The position numbers and the translations under genes are program-made. From Erysipelotrichaceae bacterium (GTDB taxonomy: Bacteria > Bacillota_I > Bacilli_A > Erysipelotrichales > Erysipelotrichaceae), in contig SVBO01000001.1 of assembly GCA_015058845.1 (NCBI GenBank), positions 67,934 to 131,933 of the forward strand: 64,000 nt of DNA, in the 5' to 3' direction. A model generated the notes under the pieces. The model did no database searches and had not been told where the DNA came from. It was given only the letters and a program-made list of their open reading frames with translations. This document shows positions 53,517-62,782 of this stretch, one piece after another. Within the stretch, counting starts at the first letter, position 1. Each line of letters opens with the position of its first letter.

Positions 53517-54746
53517 TTATTTTACCACAAACACATTAGGATTGTTACTAAAATGTGCATTATTACTTCCTAAATTACAAACAAATATCACTTCTTGATG
53601 TCTATTTACCACTACTGGACATAGTTTCCTATCCAAATAGGGTACTTTCTGATCTATAAAATATCGATGTAGCTTCTTATGCCCAAAACTAAACTCAATA
53701 CTATCTCCCTCTCTTACATTACGGATCGTCAATGGTAGATCCTCTTCACTCACAGTGATCCCCTCTTTTAGACTACCCATAAATGAAACTTTAAAGTAAG
53801 GGGTTTGTAATTCTTGAATACTCTCTAATATATACTCAAAGTCATATGATCGATCCTCTACCACATCTAACCATTCATATTCCTTCAAGATCAAATACTC
53901 GTGGATCTTCTTAGTAGCCACCTTCTTACTAGAGAATAAGAATTGGTATACATCCTCTAAGAAATGTTCGCTGACATGATAAAACCACTCTTCTCTTTGC
54001 GTAAGCCATGTTCTTAATATCATACATGCTCTCTTGCTATCTAATGCTTGTAGATACGCAATAGGAAGTCTTCCACAAGATTGCATAGAAGCTATTTCTT
54101 CTAAGATCTCTTGCTCTTGTAGTCTATGTTCCTCATTCATTACTATATACTTCTTTAATAGCTCTTGCTTCATTTCTCTTGAATATGTATTCAGTATCGT
54201 ATTACGGATCGTATTTCGTACATATTGATTCTCGAAGTTCGTTTCATCTTCTCCATAGGGTACATGATTCTCTCTTGCATACGTATATAGATCTTCTTTA
54301 AACATCCCTAGTAAGGGTCTACATACTAACATACCCAAGACATAATTCTCTTCTCTGATCCCATAGTAAGCCACTTCTCTACCTTGTTTCTCTCTAAGCA
54401 TCGCTGTTTCTAAGAAATCATCTCCATGATGAGCTAATAACACACCATCACAGTGATTCTCTATCATGATAGCACGGTAGAAATCATAGCGAAAGTCTCT
54501 TGCCCAGGATTGAAAGTTCTCTTTTCCTGAGTAGTTTGCATAGCGTACATATACAGGAATATTTCTTTGTTTACAGTACTCTTCTACGATCCTTTGATCT
54601 CTACTAGCACTCTCTCGCTTCTGATAGTTCACATGGCATACAATGATGTTTAGGCCTTGTTTATAAGACATATCTAAAAGAGACATAGAATCTATGCCTC
54701 CGGAAACACCCATTACCCATGTACGATCCTTATACTTTGTAAACAT
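53517..54746 (-). CDS. tilS: tRNA(Ile)-lysidine synthase TilS
   Basis: TilS attaches lysine to C34 of tRNA-Ile2 so that it reads AUA. The ATP-pyrophosphatase loop GVSGGIDSMSLLD is near residue 14, followed by HVNYQKRESA and LAHHGDDFLET. The start at 54746 (MFTKYKDRTWVMGVSGG) fits family alignment; the frame is open further up but there it overlaps spoIIE. The ribosome site is weak (GGTGAT), which may mean translational coupling to spoIIE 31 bases upstream. Confidence 0.93.
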   Translation of the reverse strand: MFTKYKDRTWVMGVSGGIDSMSLLDMSYKQGLNIIVCHVNYQKRESASRDQRIVEEYCKQRNIPVYVRYANYSGKENFQSWARDFRYDFYRAIMIENHCDGVLLAHHGDDFLETAMLREKQGREVAYYGIREENYVLGMLVCRPLLGMFKEDLYTYARENHVPYGEDETNFENQYVRNTIRNTILNTYSREMKQELLKKYIVMNEEHRLQEQEILEEIASMQSCGRLPIAYLQALDSKRACMILRTWLTQREEWFYHVSEHFLEDVYQFLFSSKKVATKKIHEYLILKEYEWLDVVEDRSYDFEYILESIQELQTPYFKVSFMGSLKEGITVSEEDLPLTIRNVREGDSIEFSFGHKKLHRYFIDQKVPYLDRKLCPVVVNRHQEVIFVCNLGSNNAHFSNNPNVFVVK

Positions 54747-54777
54747 ACTATCACCATGTAAAGTGTACCATATTCTT

Positions 54778-56622
54778 TCAGAAATGAGAATTCTTTTGTA
54801 CACTTACTCCTAAAATACTCAGATCATCTACGATCCCCTCTTGCTCCTTCTTCTCATAAATATGCTTTACTAAAGTAGTAGGAGATCTTCCCTTACACTC
54901 CTTCAACCACTCTTCCATACACTCACTCTCTGCTCCATCACTCATCATCACGATCAGATCATTCTCCCGTACCTCAAAGGTATATACATCGGGAGAGATC
55001 TTACTGACTATGCCTAAGGGTAATGATTCTGATACAAAGTTCATGACTGTTCCATTACGGATCAGATAGGTTTGCGCACTGCCTGATTTATAGAGTAAGC
55101 ATCTTCTAGTAAGACTATCGATGCTTAGGATATCTAGAGTGGCAAAGGATTCTCGCTGTTTCAGTAATAATAGTTGATTGATCAGTTTGATCATGGTTTG
55201 GAATGGTACTCCGATCTGGATCAGTTGTGAGATAAAACGTATCGCAAAGGTACTTTGAGACTTCGCTTGATAACCCTCTCCCATCCCATCACTTAATAGA
55301 AAGGTAGTACACTCTCTTCTAAATACTACATTGATCTCATCTCCACACACATCTCTACTAGCTCTTTGCACACTATCATACTTAATAGATATACAAGGAT
55401 GGAGCATCAGTAAGCATTCATGATAACTGTGGATCAGATCTGCCTTATCATAGTGTTGTAGATATACAGTGGTATGCAGGGCTACTTCTAATATAGGGAT
55501 CAGAGTACTGATGATATCCTTATAACTGGTATTATAGAGTTTCAACTGGATATATAAGGCATTATCATACACGACCTCTAGATCCACTACCTCATACTTA
55601 TAGACTGCTAAGACATCCTGAATGATACTGGGAATACGATCATACTCGATCGTTTGTTCTAATTCCTTAGCATTATTCTCTAACACATCCTGTAAAGCAT
55701 ACACTAGCGTAGACTCACTTCCTGTAGAGATCAAGCTTTGGGTAATAGAAGAGAATTGTCTTAATAGATCTGCACTCTTTTGATATGGATGGTACTCTAC
55801 TGTTGGTCTATTCGTATCTATAGACTTGATACTTAAGGCAATGAAGCACATGATCCCTCCACATAATATATATAGGAGTGGATATTGTAGGGCATAGAGT
55901 ACTGTGATGTAGAGAAAGAAGATATGTAGCTGGGAGGCTTTGTCTTCTTTACGAAAGATGTAGAAGAGCAAGGTTGGGATGAATAGATATAGGTACGTAC
56001 TTGTTGTAGGGTATAGTAATACGATGAGTAGTAGGAGCGATATAAGTGTTGTGAGTGCAAAGATAGGGGTTAGTAATAGAAATAGGAATGATAGTAAGGT
56101 TAGGGTAGTATAGGGATCTATATATTGAGGGATGGAATGTAAGTAGAGAGATAGGATAATACAGATCCCTATATACCAGAGTACTTCTTCTTTCGTAAAG
56201 AATAGTGCCTTAAGTTGAAGAAATACTAGAAAGAAGATACTTAAGGCATAGAATAATTCGATAGGAGTGATTCCGATAAAGATAGAATATATAGTTATAC
56301 CTAGGATCGCTAGGACATAGGTATAGCGCATAGGGTTATGATACAGCATACCGAGTAATAACACACCACATAACCATATACTGATCAATAATGTTTGCTG
56401 ATACGTATACCACATACCTTGTACTACACAGCCTAATAAATATCCGATAAAGAACACATACTTCTCCTCATTCTCCCTCATGAAGAAGTAACACATACAG
56501 GCTAGCATGAGTATATAGCCATGAGGTAAAAAACCTAATACTAGAGAATAACATAGTACTAGGGCTGTATGTATTGAAAAGAATGTATGGGTTTCTTTTC
56601 GTGTGAGTGTTTGTTGTTTCAT
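54778..56622 (-). CDS. spoIIE: Stage II sporulation protein E (SpoIIE-like PP2C phosphatase)
   Basis: In sporulating Firmicutes SpoIIE dephosphorylates SpoIIAA in the forespore to activate sigma-F, and it also helps place the polar septum. Here about ten hydrophobic segments (about residues 15-265) are followed by a PP2C domain with FLLSDGMGEG and DDLSILGV metal motifs. It is 614 residues long, shorter than the 827 of Bacillus subtilis, with a smaller central region. Its place before tilS-hpt-ftsH is the Bacillus order. The ATG at 56622 follows AGAGGTG; earlier residues of the open frame look non-coding. Confidence 0.9.
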   Translation of the reverse strand: MKQQTLTRKETHTFFSIHTALVLCYSLVLGFLPHGYILMLACMCYFFMRENEEKYVFFIGYLLGCVVQGMWYTYQQTLLISIWLCGVLLLGMLYHNPMRYTYVLAILGITIYSIFIGITPIELFYALSIFFLVFLQLKALFFTKEEVLWYIGICIILSLYLHSIPQYIDPYTTLTLLSFLFLLLTPIFALTTLISLLLLIVLLYPTTSTYLYLFIPTLLFYIFRKEDKASQLHIFFLYITVLYALQYPLLYILCGGIMCFIALSIKSIDTNRPTVEYHPYQKSADLLRQFSSITQSLISTGSESTLVYALQDVLENNAKELEQTIEYDRIPSIIQDVLAVYKYEVVDLEVVYDNALYIQLKLYNTSYKDIISTLIPILEVALHTTVYLQHYDKADLIHSYHECLLMLHPCISIKYDSVQRASRDVCGDEINVVFRRECTTFLLSDGMGEGYQAKSQSTFAIRFISQLIQIGVPFQTMIKLINQLLLLKQRESFATLDILSIDSLTRRCLLYKSGSAQTYLIRNGTVMNFVSESLPLGIVSKISPDVYTFEVRENDLIVMMSDGAESECMEEWLKECKGRSPTTLVKHIYEKKEQEGIVDDLSILGVSVQKNSHF

Positions 56623-56707
56623 AGTGACACCTCTTGTGTTCTTATTGTGGGGTAAGTCGTATACGAATGGTGTCATATTTTGAAGTGATGCTACATATTA
56701 TGTATTC

Positions 56708-57286
56708 TTACATAGGATAGAAGATACATTCTAACATTCTTCTCATAATGTTCTTGAATAGTTCGCTATCACTTGCTATATGTGCTTTCACACTAATGAT
56801 CCTTGCTGTATTGATATACTTCGCATCATTGAGGAATAAGACAGAGGGTCTATGTAGTCCTGGGATCTGTCCTATGCGGATCAAGTGTTTCTTTCCATGA
56901 GGGTTATCGACTTCATCATATGCCTGCTCATATGTATTGGTATTACTGGTCATAGGGATCACTAAGGCTTTTCCGTTACACTTAGAGACTACTAAGCCAA
57001 AGTGTTGGTATCCTGCTTCATATACGAAGGCTCGACCGAATTCTATAAAACATATATCTCCTATTTCTACTAATATACCCATTTGATCACAAGACTTGAG
57101 TTGTGAGCGATCTAACCAATTCTGTTCACTGATCATTTGTACAGCAGCTTCCTTTACGCTTAAATGTTGGATCTGAGAAGCGATCTGGGCGGTATAGTTC
57201 TCCCATTCCTGTAGACAGGTGTTAGAGTCCTTGGCATACTCTTCTCCTCTTCCACATTCTTTATTCAGCATCATAATGTCGATCAT
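56708..57286 (-). CDS. PemK/MazF-like protein with N-terminal extension
   Basis: Residues about 75-192 look like a MazF/PemK barrel: GDICFIEFGRAFVYEAG, HFGLVVSKCNGKALVIPMTS and the later RPSVLFLNDAKYIN. MazF proteins are sequence-specific RNases. Residues 1-70 form an extra helical part. No antitoxin gene lies beside it, unlike a usual mazEF pair. A Shine-Dalgarno AAAGGAAG is about 12 bases from the ATG. The toxin assignment is moderate; it could be a non-toxic regulatory relative. Confidence 0.6.
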   Translation of the reverse strand: MIDIMMLNKECGRGEEYAKDSNTCLQEWENYTAQIASQIQHLSVKEAAVQMISEQNWLDRSQLKSCDQMGILVEIGDICFIEFGRAFVYEAGYQHFGLVVSKCNGKALVIPMTSNTNTYEQAYDEVDNPHGKKHLIRIGQIPGLHRPSVLFLNDAKYINTARIISVKAHIASDSELFKNIMRRMLECIFYPM

Positions 57287-57462
57287 ATAATATTACTACT
57301 TCCTTTCTTATATTCATTGTTCCCTAAAAATTAAAAAGTATGAGTGCTTCTATCTATTATTTAAATTAGAAGAGAAAATGAGCAAAGAAATGTGCATTAT
57401 TATAGAATAACGAATTATTTCGTATTTTTATTAAGAAATATAGTAAGTTTTAGATAAAAAGA

Positions 57463-57481
57463 AAAAGCACTCTCGTGCTTA
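57463..57481 (-). terminator. Terminator of the tagO-like gene
   Basis: On the minus strand AAGCACGAGAGTGCTT overlaps the stop region and is followed by TTTCTTTTTATC. Confidence 0.75.
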
Positions 57482-58582
57482 GTTCTTATGTGTATGATCC
57501 ATAAATGATAAATGAATACGCTTGATATGTAACTTATCACAAATAATACAGTATAAACTCCATAAAGGACGATACCTCTCTGATACCATACCCGTCATCT
57601 CTAAGAATAACTCTACAATGATCCCCATAATGAATAATAAGATCAATCCGATTGTCTGATTCGCAATATAAATATACGCATTTAAAGATAGTAACACTGT
57701 AAAGAAGTAAATAAATAATACAGTATTACGATGACCAAACTTCAAGTTATACATCAATACATGATGTAGATGTCCCTTATCTGCTTCGGTAAACTTCTTA
57801 TGTTTCAGTGTACGTCTAATGATCGCGATCAGGGTATCGGCAATAGGTACGAATAATACCAATAGAGGTACTCCTAATGTAATAAACGTAGAACTCTTGA
57901 ATCCTAATAAAGAGATCCCAGAGATAATGAATCCTAAGAATAAGGCTCCACAATCTCCCATAAAGATAGAAGCAGGATGGAAGTTAAATAACAAGAAGCC
58001 TAGGGTAGAGGATGCTAGGATCAAGGCGATCGTAGTGACATCATAGTGCCCATCATAGTACGCAATAGAAGCAATACTGATCAGTGCGATGACACATACA
58101 CCACTAGATAAGCCATCTAACCCATCGATCAAATTGATCGCATTAGTAATACCAATGATCCAGAAGAAAGATATAATATAGATCAAGATCTGAGAAGTGA
58201 TCACGATCCCAAATGGTAGATGGAATACATTTAATTGTACTCTACCATAGAATATCAATACTAATGCAGCTATGATCTGGAATAATAGTTTTACTTTAGG
58301 TCTTAGATTGACCATATCATCTACTAGACCAGAAAAGAATATAATAGATCCCCCGATCATCAAGGCATTCATCTGTCTATCCGCATTCATGAATAAACTC
58401 ATACCGATCATGAAAGCTACATAGATCGCGATCCCACCACATCTAGCAATGATCCCACTATGCACCGTTCTCTCATTCTCGATAGCATAGATCTCACACC
58501 ATACTCCTATCTTCTTCACTAATGGTACACTTAGTGCCGAGATCATCAATGGTACAAGAATATATAACAACATATTTCCCAT
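57479..58582 (-). CDS. tagO: Undecaprenyl-phosphate GlcNAc-1-phosphate transferase (TagO/WecA family)
   Basis: This membrane enzyme starts wall teichoic acid or other surface glycan synthesis by moving a sugar phosphate to undecaprenyl phosphate. About ten membrane segments are present. The catalytic motifs are GLVDDMVNLRPKVKL, INLIDGLDGLSSG and FHPASIFMGDCGALFLGF, with the HLHH metal site in KGHLHHVLM. It is MraY-like in fold but is not in a murein cluster and has the WecA/TagO loop pattern. AGGAGAATT precedes the ATG. Confidence 0.9.
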   Translation of the reverse strand: MGNMLLYILVPLMISALSVPLVKKIGVWCEIYAIENERTVHSGIIARCGGIAIYVAFMIGMSLFMNADRQMNALMIGGSIIFFSGLVDDMVNLRPKVKLLFQIIAALVLIFYGRVQLNVFHLPFGIVITSQILIYIISFFWIIGITNAINLIDGLDGLSSGVCVIALISIASIAYYDGHYDVTTIALILASSTLGFLLFNFHPASIFMGDCGALFLGFIISGISLLGFKSSTFITLGVPLLVLFVPIADTLIAIIRRTLKHKKFTEADKGHLHHVLMYNLKFGHRNTVLFIYFFTVLLSLNAYIYIANQTIGLILLFIMGIIVELFLEMTGMVSERYRPLWSLYCIICDKLHIKRIHLSFMDHTHKN

Positions 58583-58603
58583 GTACTAATTCTCCTATAT
58601 GAA

Positions 58604-58630
58604 AATACCGCATCTAATGTGCGGTATTCT
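58604..58630 (-). terminator. Terminator of mreB
   Basis: On the minus strand ATACCGCA-CATTAGA-TGCGGTAT is followed by TTTCATAT. Confidence 0.85.
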
Positions 58631-58634
58631 ATTC

Positions 58635-59615
58635 TTACGAAATGTTCTCTAACATGATACCAGTACCCTCAGCAACGCATTGTAATGCATTCTCTGCTAC
58701 ATATACTGGTACATTGATCTCTTCAAAGATCAATTGATCTAAACCATGTAACAAGCTACCGCCACCTGTTAATACGATTCCACGATTTACAATATCAGCT
58801 GATAACTCAGGTGGAGTTTGTTCTAATACAGTACGAACTGCACGAACGATAGATTGTAATGAGTTATGCATAGCTTGCTCAGTCTCATCACTAGTTAATG
58901 TAATAGTATGAGGAAGACCTGTTACTAAGTCACGTCCACGTACTTGCATAGATTCATTACGAGAACCACGTAGAGCAGTACCAATAGTTACCTTCACATC
59001 TTCTGCTGTACGATCACCGATCAATAACTTATATGTATCCTTAACATACTTAATAATATCTTGGTCGAACTTATCTCCAGCAATACGAAGAGAAGTAGAG
59101 TTAACGATATCCCCTAGTGATAACACAGCAACATCTGTAGTACCACCACCAATATCTAATACCATATTACCATTAGGCTTAGAAATATCTAGACCAGCCC
59201 CAATAGCAGCTACCTTTGGTTCTTCTTCGATATATACCTTCTTAGCTCCACAACGATATGCAGCATCACGGATAGCATTTCTCTCTACTGGAGTGATGTT
59301 AGATGGACAGCAGATCAAGATCACTGGCTTAGTGAAGATGCCTTTTAATTTCAACTTCTTAATGAAGTAAGAAAGCATGATCTCAGTAACCTCAAAGTCA
59401 GCAATAACACCATCCTTTAAAGGACGAACAGCCATAACGCGACCAGGAGTCTTACCTAACATATCCTTCGCATCTCTACCAACAGCTAATGTCTTTTTAT
59501 TCTCAGCATCTAAAGCAACAACAGAAGGTTCATCTAGAACGATCCCTTGTCCTTGAACATATATTAAAAGGTTTGCAGTACCTAAATCGATCCCAACATT
59601 CTTCGAAAACATCAT
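58635..59615 (-). CDS. mreB: Rod shape-determining protein MreB/Mbl
   Basis: This is the bacterial actin that guides peptidoglycan synthesis along the cell. The N-terminal GIDLGTANLLIYVQGQGIVL, the LDIGGGTTDVAVLSLG phosphate loop and the TGGGSLLHGLD adenosine site are present, and it is full length (326). Its place just downstream of spoIIQ and spoIID matches mbl in Bacillus, so it may be the Mbl-type paralogue. GGAGG lies about 9 bases before the first of two ATG codons. Confidence 0.95.
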   Translation of the reverse strand: MMFSKNVGIDLGTANLLIYVQGQGIVLDEPSVVALDAENKKTLAVGRDAKDMLGKTPGRVMAVRPLKDGVIADFEVTEIMLSYFIKKLKLKGIFTKPVILICCPSNITPVERNAIRDAAYRCGAKKVYIEEEPKVAAIGAGLDISKPNGNMVLDIGGGTTDVAVLSLGDIVNSTSLRIAGDKFDQDIIKYVKDTYKLLIGDRTAEDVKVTIGTALRGSRNESMQVRGRDLVTGLPHTITLTSDETEQAMHNSLQSIVRAVRTVLEQTPPELSADIVNRGIVLTGGGSLLHGLDQLIFEEINVPVYVAENALQCVAEGTGIMLENIS

Positions 59616-59755
59616 ATCAAACTACCTCCAAAATTTCATCAGTGTAATTATACCACAAATAGAACAATTTGAAAGTAAAATCCATGTGTATTTCTAAGAA
59701 GAATATGAGGTAATGATTAAAACTTTCTTAATAAATTCTAACTCCCTCAAAATGC

Positions 59756-60394
59756 CTAAGAAACGACCGTCTTATCACTCACTAACTTCTCTAGATCTAA
59801 GTATCTACCCGATACCTCCACGATCACATGCACATGCTTAGATAGTTCACTATCGTATCCATTTTCACCACTTACTCCAATAATATCCCCTTGTTTGATC
59901 GTATCTCCTACACTCACAGATATACTATCTAAACTCTGATATGTGACTGTATACTTCCCACATTGCATCACGATCTTATTCCCAAATAAGGTATCATTCG
60001 CTACTTCTTGTACCACACCACTAGCTACTGCTAACACATCACTAGAAGTATCACTGGCATAATCTACTCCATAATTTGCCCTATACACACCCTCATATTC
60101 AATGATCGCAGCTACTTGCTGATCCTTACTTTTAGTTAGTGAAAAGAAGGGTCTTACTACCTCAGCATTTACTAAGGGAGCAATGAACTTCTCACTCACT
60201 ATGGATACTACTTCTTGGGGTTGTGTAACGGGTTCTTCTACTGTGGTTTCTAATGGTTGGTCAACAGGGATATCGATAGGATCATTCACTGGTACATCAC
60301 TCTCATATAGATACCAAAGATATCCCCCTATACTGGCAAGACACAGAACAATGATCGCACTGATCAAACTAGCCTTTAGATTTCTTATATTCAT
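59756..60394 (-). CDS. spoIIQ: Stage II sporulation protein Q-like (degenerate LytM/M23 domain)
   Basis: One N-terminal membrane segment is followed by a Pro/Glu/Val-rich linker (about residues 33-70) and a LytM fold. The first metal histidine is replaced: the usual HxGxD reads NYGVD here, while the later HxH (KHVHVIVE) remains. SpoIIQ joins SpoIIIAH across the engulfment space; loss of a zinc ligand is known in several SpoIIQ proteins. The ATG at 60394 follows GAGGTG by 6 bases. It lies between spoIID and mreB as in Bacillus. Confidence 0.82.
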   Translation of the reverse strand: MNIRNLKASLISAIIVLCLASIGGYLWYLYESDVPVNDPIDIPVDQPLETTVEEPVTQPQEVVSIVSEKFIAPLVNAEVVRPFFSLTKSKDQQVAAIIEYEGVYRANYGVDYASDTSSDVLAVASGVVQEVANDTLFGNKIVMQCGKYTVTYQSLDSISVSVGDTIKQGDIIGVSGENGYDSELSKHVHVIVEVSGRYLDLEKLVSDKTVVS

Positions 60395-60439
60395 GAAATT
60401 CACCTCTATATAGAGTGTGTGATAGAAATGAATTGTTAT

Positions 60440-61339
60440 TCAATAAAGTTTATATATTTCTACGCCTTGATAATAATACCGCAAGATCTCTTGATAAGAA
60501 TACCCCTCTAACGCCATTCCTTGAGCTCCATATTGACTCATACCCACTCCATGTCCATAGCCAATGGTCGTGAATATATAACTATCCCCTGTTTGCTCTA
60601 TTAAGAAATCAGTCGATCTAAGTGATAACTTTTCTCTTAGTTCTCTGCCTGTATATAAGGTATCATTCGCCTTCACACTCTTAACTCTATGATCCTCATA
60701 TCTAGATATGATCTCTATTTGGATCGTACCATTACAAGATAATAGTTGACATAGATCACGATTGGTAAAGGTAACACTCTGGATCACATTCTCATTGACT
60801 TCTAAGTCCCATTCACTACTAACTGCTTGTAGGTAGGGTAATTCATTCGTAAAGTAATCTTGCGATGAGACTGTATAGCCATTGGAAGTAGAGAAGAATA
60901 AGGCACTGATGATACTTCCTTGGTAGACTAGTACTTCGCCTCTAGTAGCCTCTACTGCCTCCTTGATCTTAGTGATCTTCTCTTCATATTCACTCTGAAA
61001 GGTATCTTTTAATTCCTGTTCACTCTTATATACCTGTGAGGAGGTACTATCATCTACTACATAGTTTCTAGAGGCTACGAAAGTTCTAGAAGCGACACTT
61101 TGGGCCTTCAGAGCTTCTAAAGAAAAGGAAGCTGGCATTTCGCTAGCTACCACTCCTACAATATACTCCTCTAAAGGGATCTCTATCTCTTCCTCTTTTC
61201 TCTTCACCACTACCATCACTTGCCCACGATCATTCTCTATGACCCTACTATGATCCTGTAAATACCAAAGACACATCACTAGTAATCCTAGATAAATTAT
61301 TCCCACTTTCCAAGGTTGATACTGCTTCTGATCACTCAT
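60440..61339 (-). CDS. spoIID: Stage II sporulation protein D (SpoIID)
   Basis: SpoIID is a membrane-anchored lytic transglycosylase that drives engulfment of the forespore. One N-terminal membrane segment is followed by the SpoIID/LytB domain: YIVGVVASEMPASFSLEALK, SVASRTFVASRN and IGYGHGVGMSQYGAQGMA. The ATG overlaps the upstream DUF1146 stop as ATGA. It is followed by spoIIQ. Confidence 0.93.
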   Translation of the reverse strand: MSDQKQYQPWKVGIIYLGLLVMCLWYLQDHSRVIENDRGQVMVVVKRKEEEIEIPLEEYIVGVVASEMPASFSLEALKAQSVASRTFVASRNYVVDDSTSSQVYKSEQELKDTFQSEYEEKITKIKEAVEATRGEVLVYQGSIISALFFSTSNGYTVSSQDYFTNELPYLQAVSSEWDLEVNENVIQSVTFTNRDLCQLLSCNGTIQIEIISRYEDHRVKSVKANDTLYTGRELREKLSLRSTDFLIEQTGDSYIFTTIGYGHGVGMSQYGAQGMALEGYSYQEILRYYYQGVEIYKLY

Positions 61340-61536
61340 GGTAATAAGGAATATAAGAATGATACTACTAAGTAGGCTAATGCCATACTAGATAGAATAT
61401 AGAATAACTGGATCTGGGTAGTTGTATTCTTACGGAACAAATGTTCTACACGTAAGGCTGATAATGTGTAGAAACATACTGCAAACATTGCTAGGGATAC
61501 GATGATCCTAGTAATAGCTACCATGTCTAGTCCCAT
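61336..61536 (-). CDS. DUF1146 family small membrane protein (YwzB-like)
   Basis: This 66-residue protein has two membrane helices with LRVEHLFRKNTTTQIQLFY between them, the DUF1146 pattern. In Bacillus ywzB lies near atpC and spoIID, so the link to spoIID is conserved synteny. The ATG at 61536 is 7 bases after GGAGG; the upstream GTG is too close. The function is unknown. Confidence 0.88.
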   Translation of the reverse strand: MGLDMVAITRIIVSLAMFAVCFYTLSALRVEHLFRKNTTTQIQLFYILSSMALAYLVVSFLYSLLP

Positions 61537-61686
61537 ATACACACCTCCTGTTTATTTAAGTATAAGGAATAATTCGATCCGTGACAAGTTCTGTAGTGGA
61601 ATTTGGGTGATTTACTGATGTTTGTTGCTTAGTCATTCATATACTACATTATGGAACATGAGAGATCATGACGAAATGAGGGTACT

Positions 61687-62682
61687 ATGAGGAAATATAA
61701 TGTGGCTGTGTTGGGGGTAAGTGGGGCTGTGGGTAGGATGATGTTACGGGTGTTAGAGGAGAGAGAATTTCCGATTGGTACTTTCAAACTACTAGCGAGT
61801 AGTAGGAGTGCTGGTAAGGGTGTGATGTTTCGGGGAGAGGAATATTATATAGAAGAGACTACCAGGGATTCTTTTCGGGGTATGGATATTGTATTAGGGG
61901 CTGTAGAGAGTGATATTGCTAGAGTATATAAGGAAGATATTGTAAAGAGTGGGGCTATCTTCATTGATAATAGTTCGGCCTTTCGCTTAGAGAAGGATGT
62001 GCCATTAGTAGTCCCACAGATCAATGGAGATGATCTATGTACACACACTCAGATCATTGCGAATCCTAACTGTGTAACGATCATTGCCTTGATGGCAGTA
62101 GCCCCATTACACAAAGAATACACGATCAAGAGAATGATCGTATCTACCTATCAAGCCGTAAGTGGAGCAGGCAATGAGGGAATAGAAGCACTCAGAGAAC
62201 AGGTAATAGATCCTACGATATACTCTCCCATATTCCCTTATCCTATCGCATACAATGTGATTCCACAGATCGGTAGCTTTACAGAAGACCATCAGACAAG
62301 TGAAGAGATCAAGTTACAAAGAGAGGGGAGTAAGATCCTTCATGCACCAATAGAAGTAGATTGCACTTGTGTAAGGATCCCCGTGTATACTTCCCATAGT
62401 ATGAGTATAGTAGTAGAGTTTGAGAAGCAGGTAGATATAGAGTATGTAAGAGAGATCCTTACAAAGAGTGAGGGTGTAGTGGTATGGGATGATGTAGAGA
62501 GTAATAAGTATCCTATGCCGATACTGACATCTGATCAAGATAAGGTGTATGTGGGTAGGATCCGTAAGAGTCGTATAGAGAATGGGGTATCTTTGTTTGT
62601 ATGTGGAGATCAGTTACGCAAAGGGGCGGCTACTAATGCAGTAGAGATCGCTGAGGAATTAGTGAATAGAGGGATCCTATAG
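61687..62682 (+). CDS. asd: Aspartate-semialdehyde dehydrogenase
   Basis: Asd makes aspartate semialdehyde, the branch point to lysine/diaminopimelate, threonine and methionine. The NADP fold GVSGAVGRMMLRVLEERE is at the start, the catalytic cysteine is in IANPNCVTI (Cys129), and SGAGNEGIEAL and LRKGAATNAVEIAEEL follow. At 331 residues the length is normal. GAGGG lies about 5 bases before the ATG. It is a single gene with its own terminator. Confidence 0.96.
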   Translation: MRKYNVAVLGVSGAVGRMMLRVLEEREFPIGTFKLLASSRSAGKGVMFRGEEYYIEETTRDSFRGMDIVLGAVESDIARVYKEDIVKSGAIFIDNSSAFRLEKDVPLVVPQINGDDLCTHTQIIANPNCVTIIALMAVAPLHKEYTIKRMIVSTYQAVSGAGNEGIEALREQVIDPTIYSPIFPYPIAYNVIPQIGSFTEDHQTSEEIKLQREGSKILHAPIEVDCTCVRIPVYTSHSMSIVVEFEKQVDIEYVREILTKSEGVVVWDDVESNKYPMPILTSDQDKVYVGRIRKSRIENGVSLFVCGDQLRKGAATNAVEIAEELVNRGIL

Positions 62683-62706
62683 AGCAGGAAACTGCTCTTT
62701 TCTGTT
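62680..62706 (+). terminator. Terminator of asd
   Basis: AGAGCAG-GAAA-CTGCTCT hairpin with a GAAA loop, then TTTCTG. Confidence 0.9.
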
Positions 62707-62782
62707 ATAATGTTCATGTAATGTTCACATATGGAGAATTGTCTTACGATATAATATAGAGTATATGTATAGGAGGAATTGT

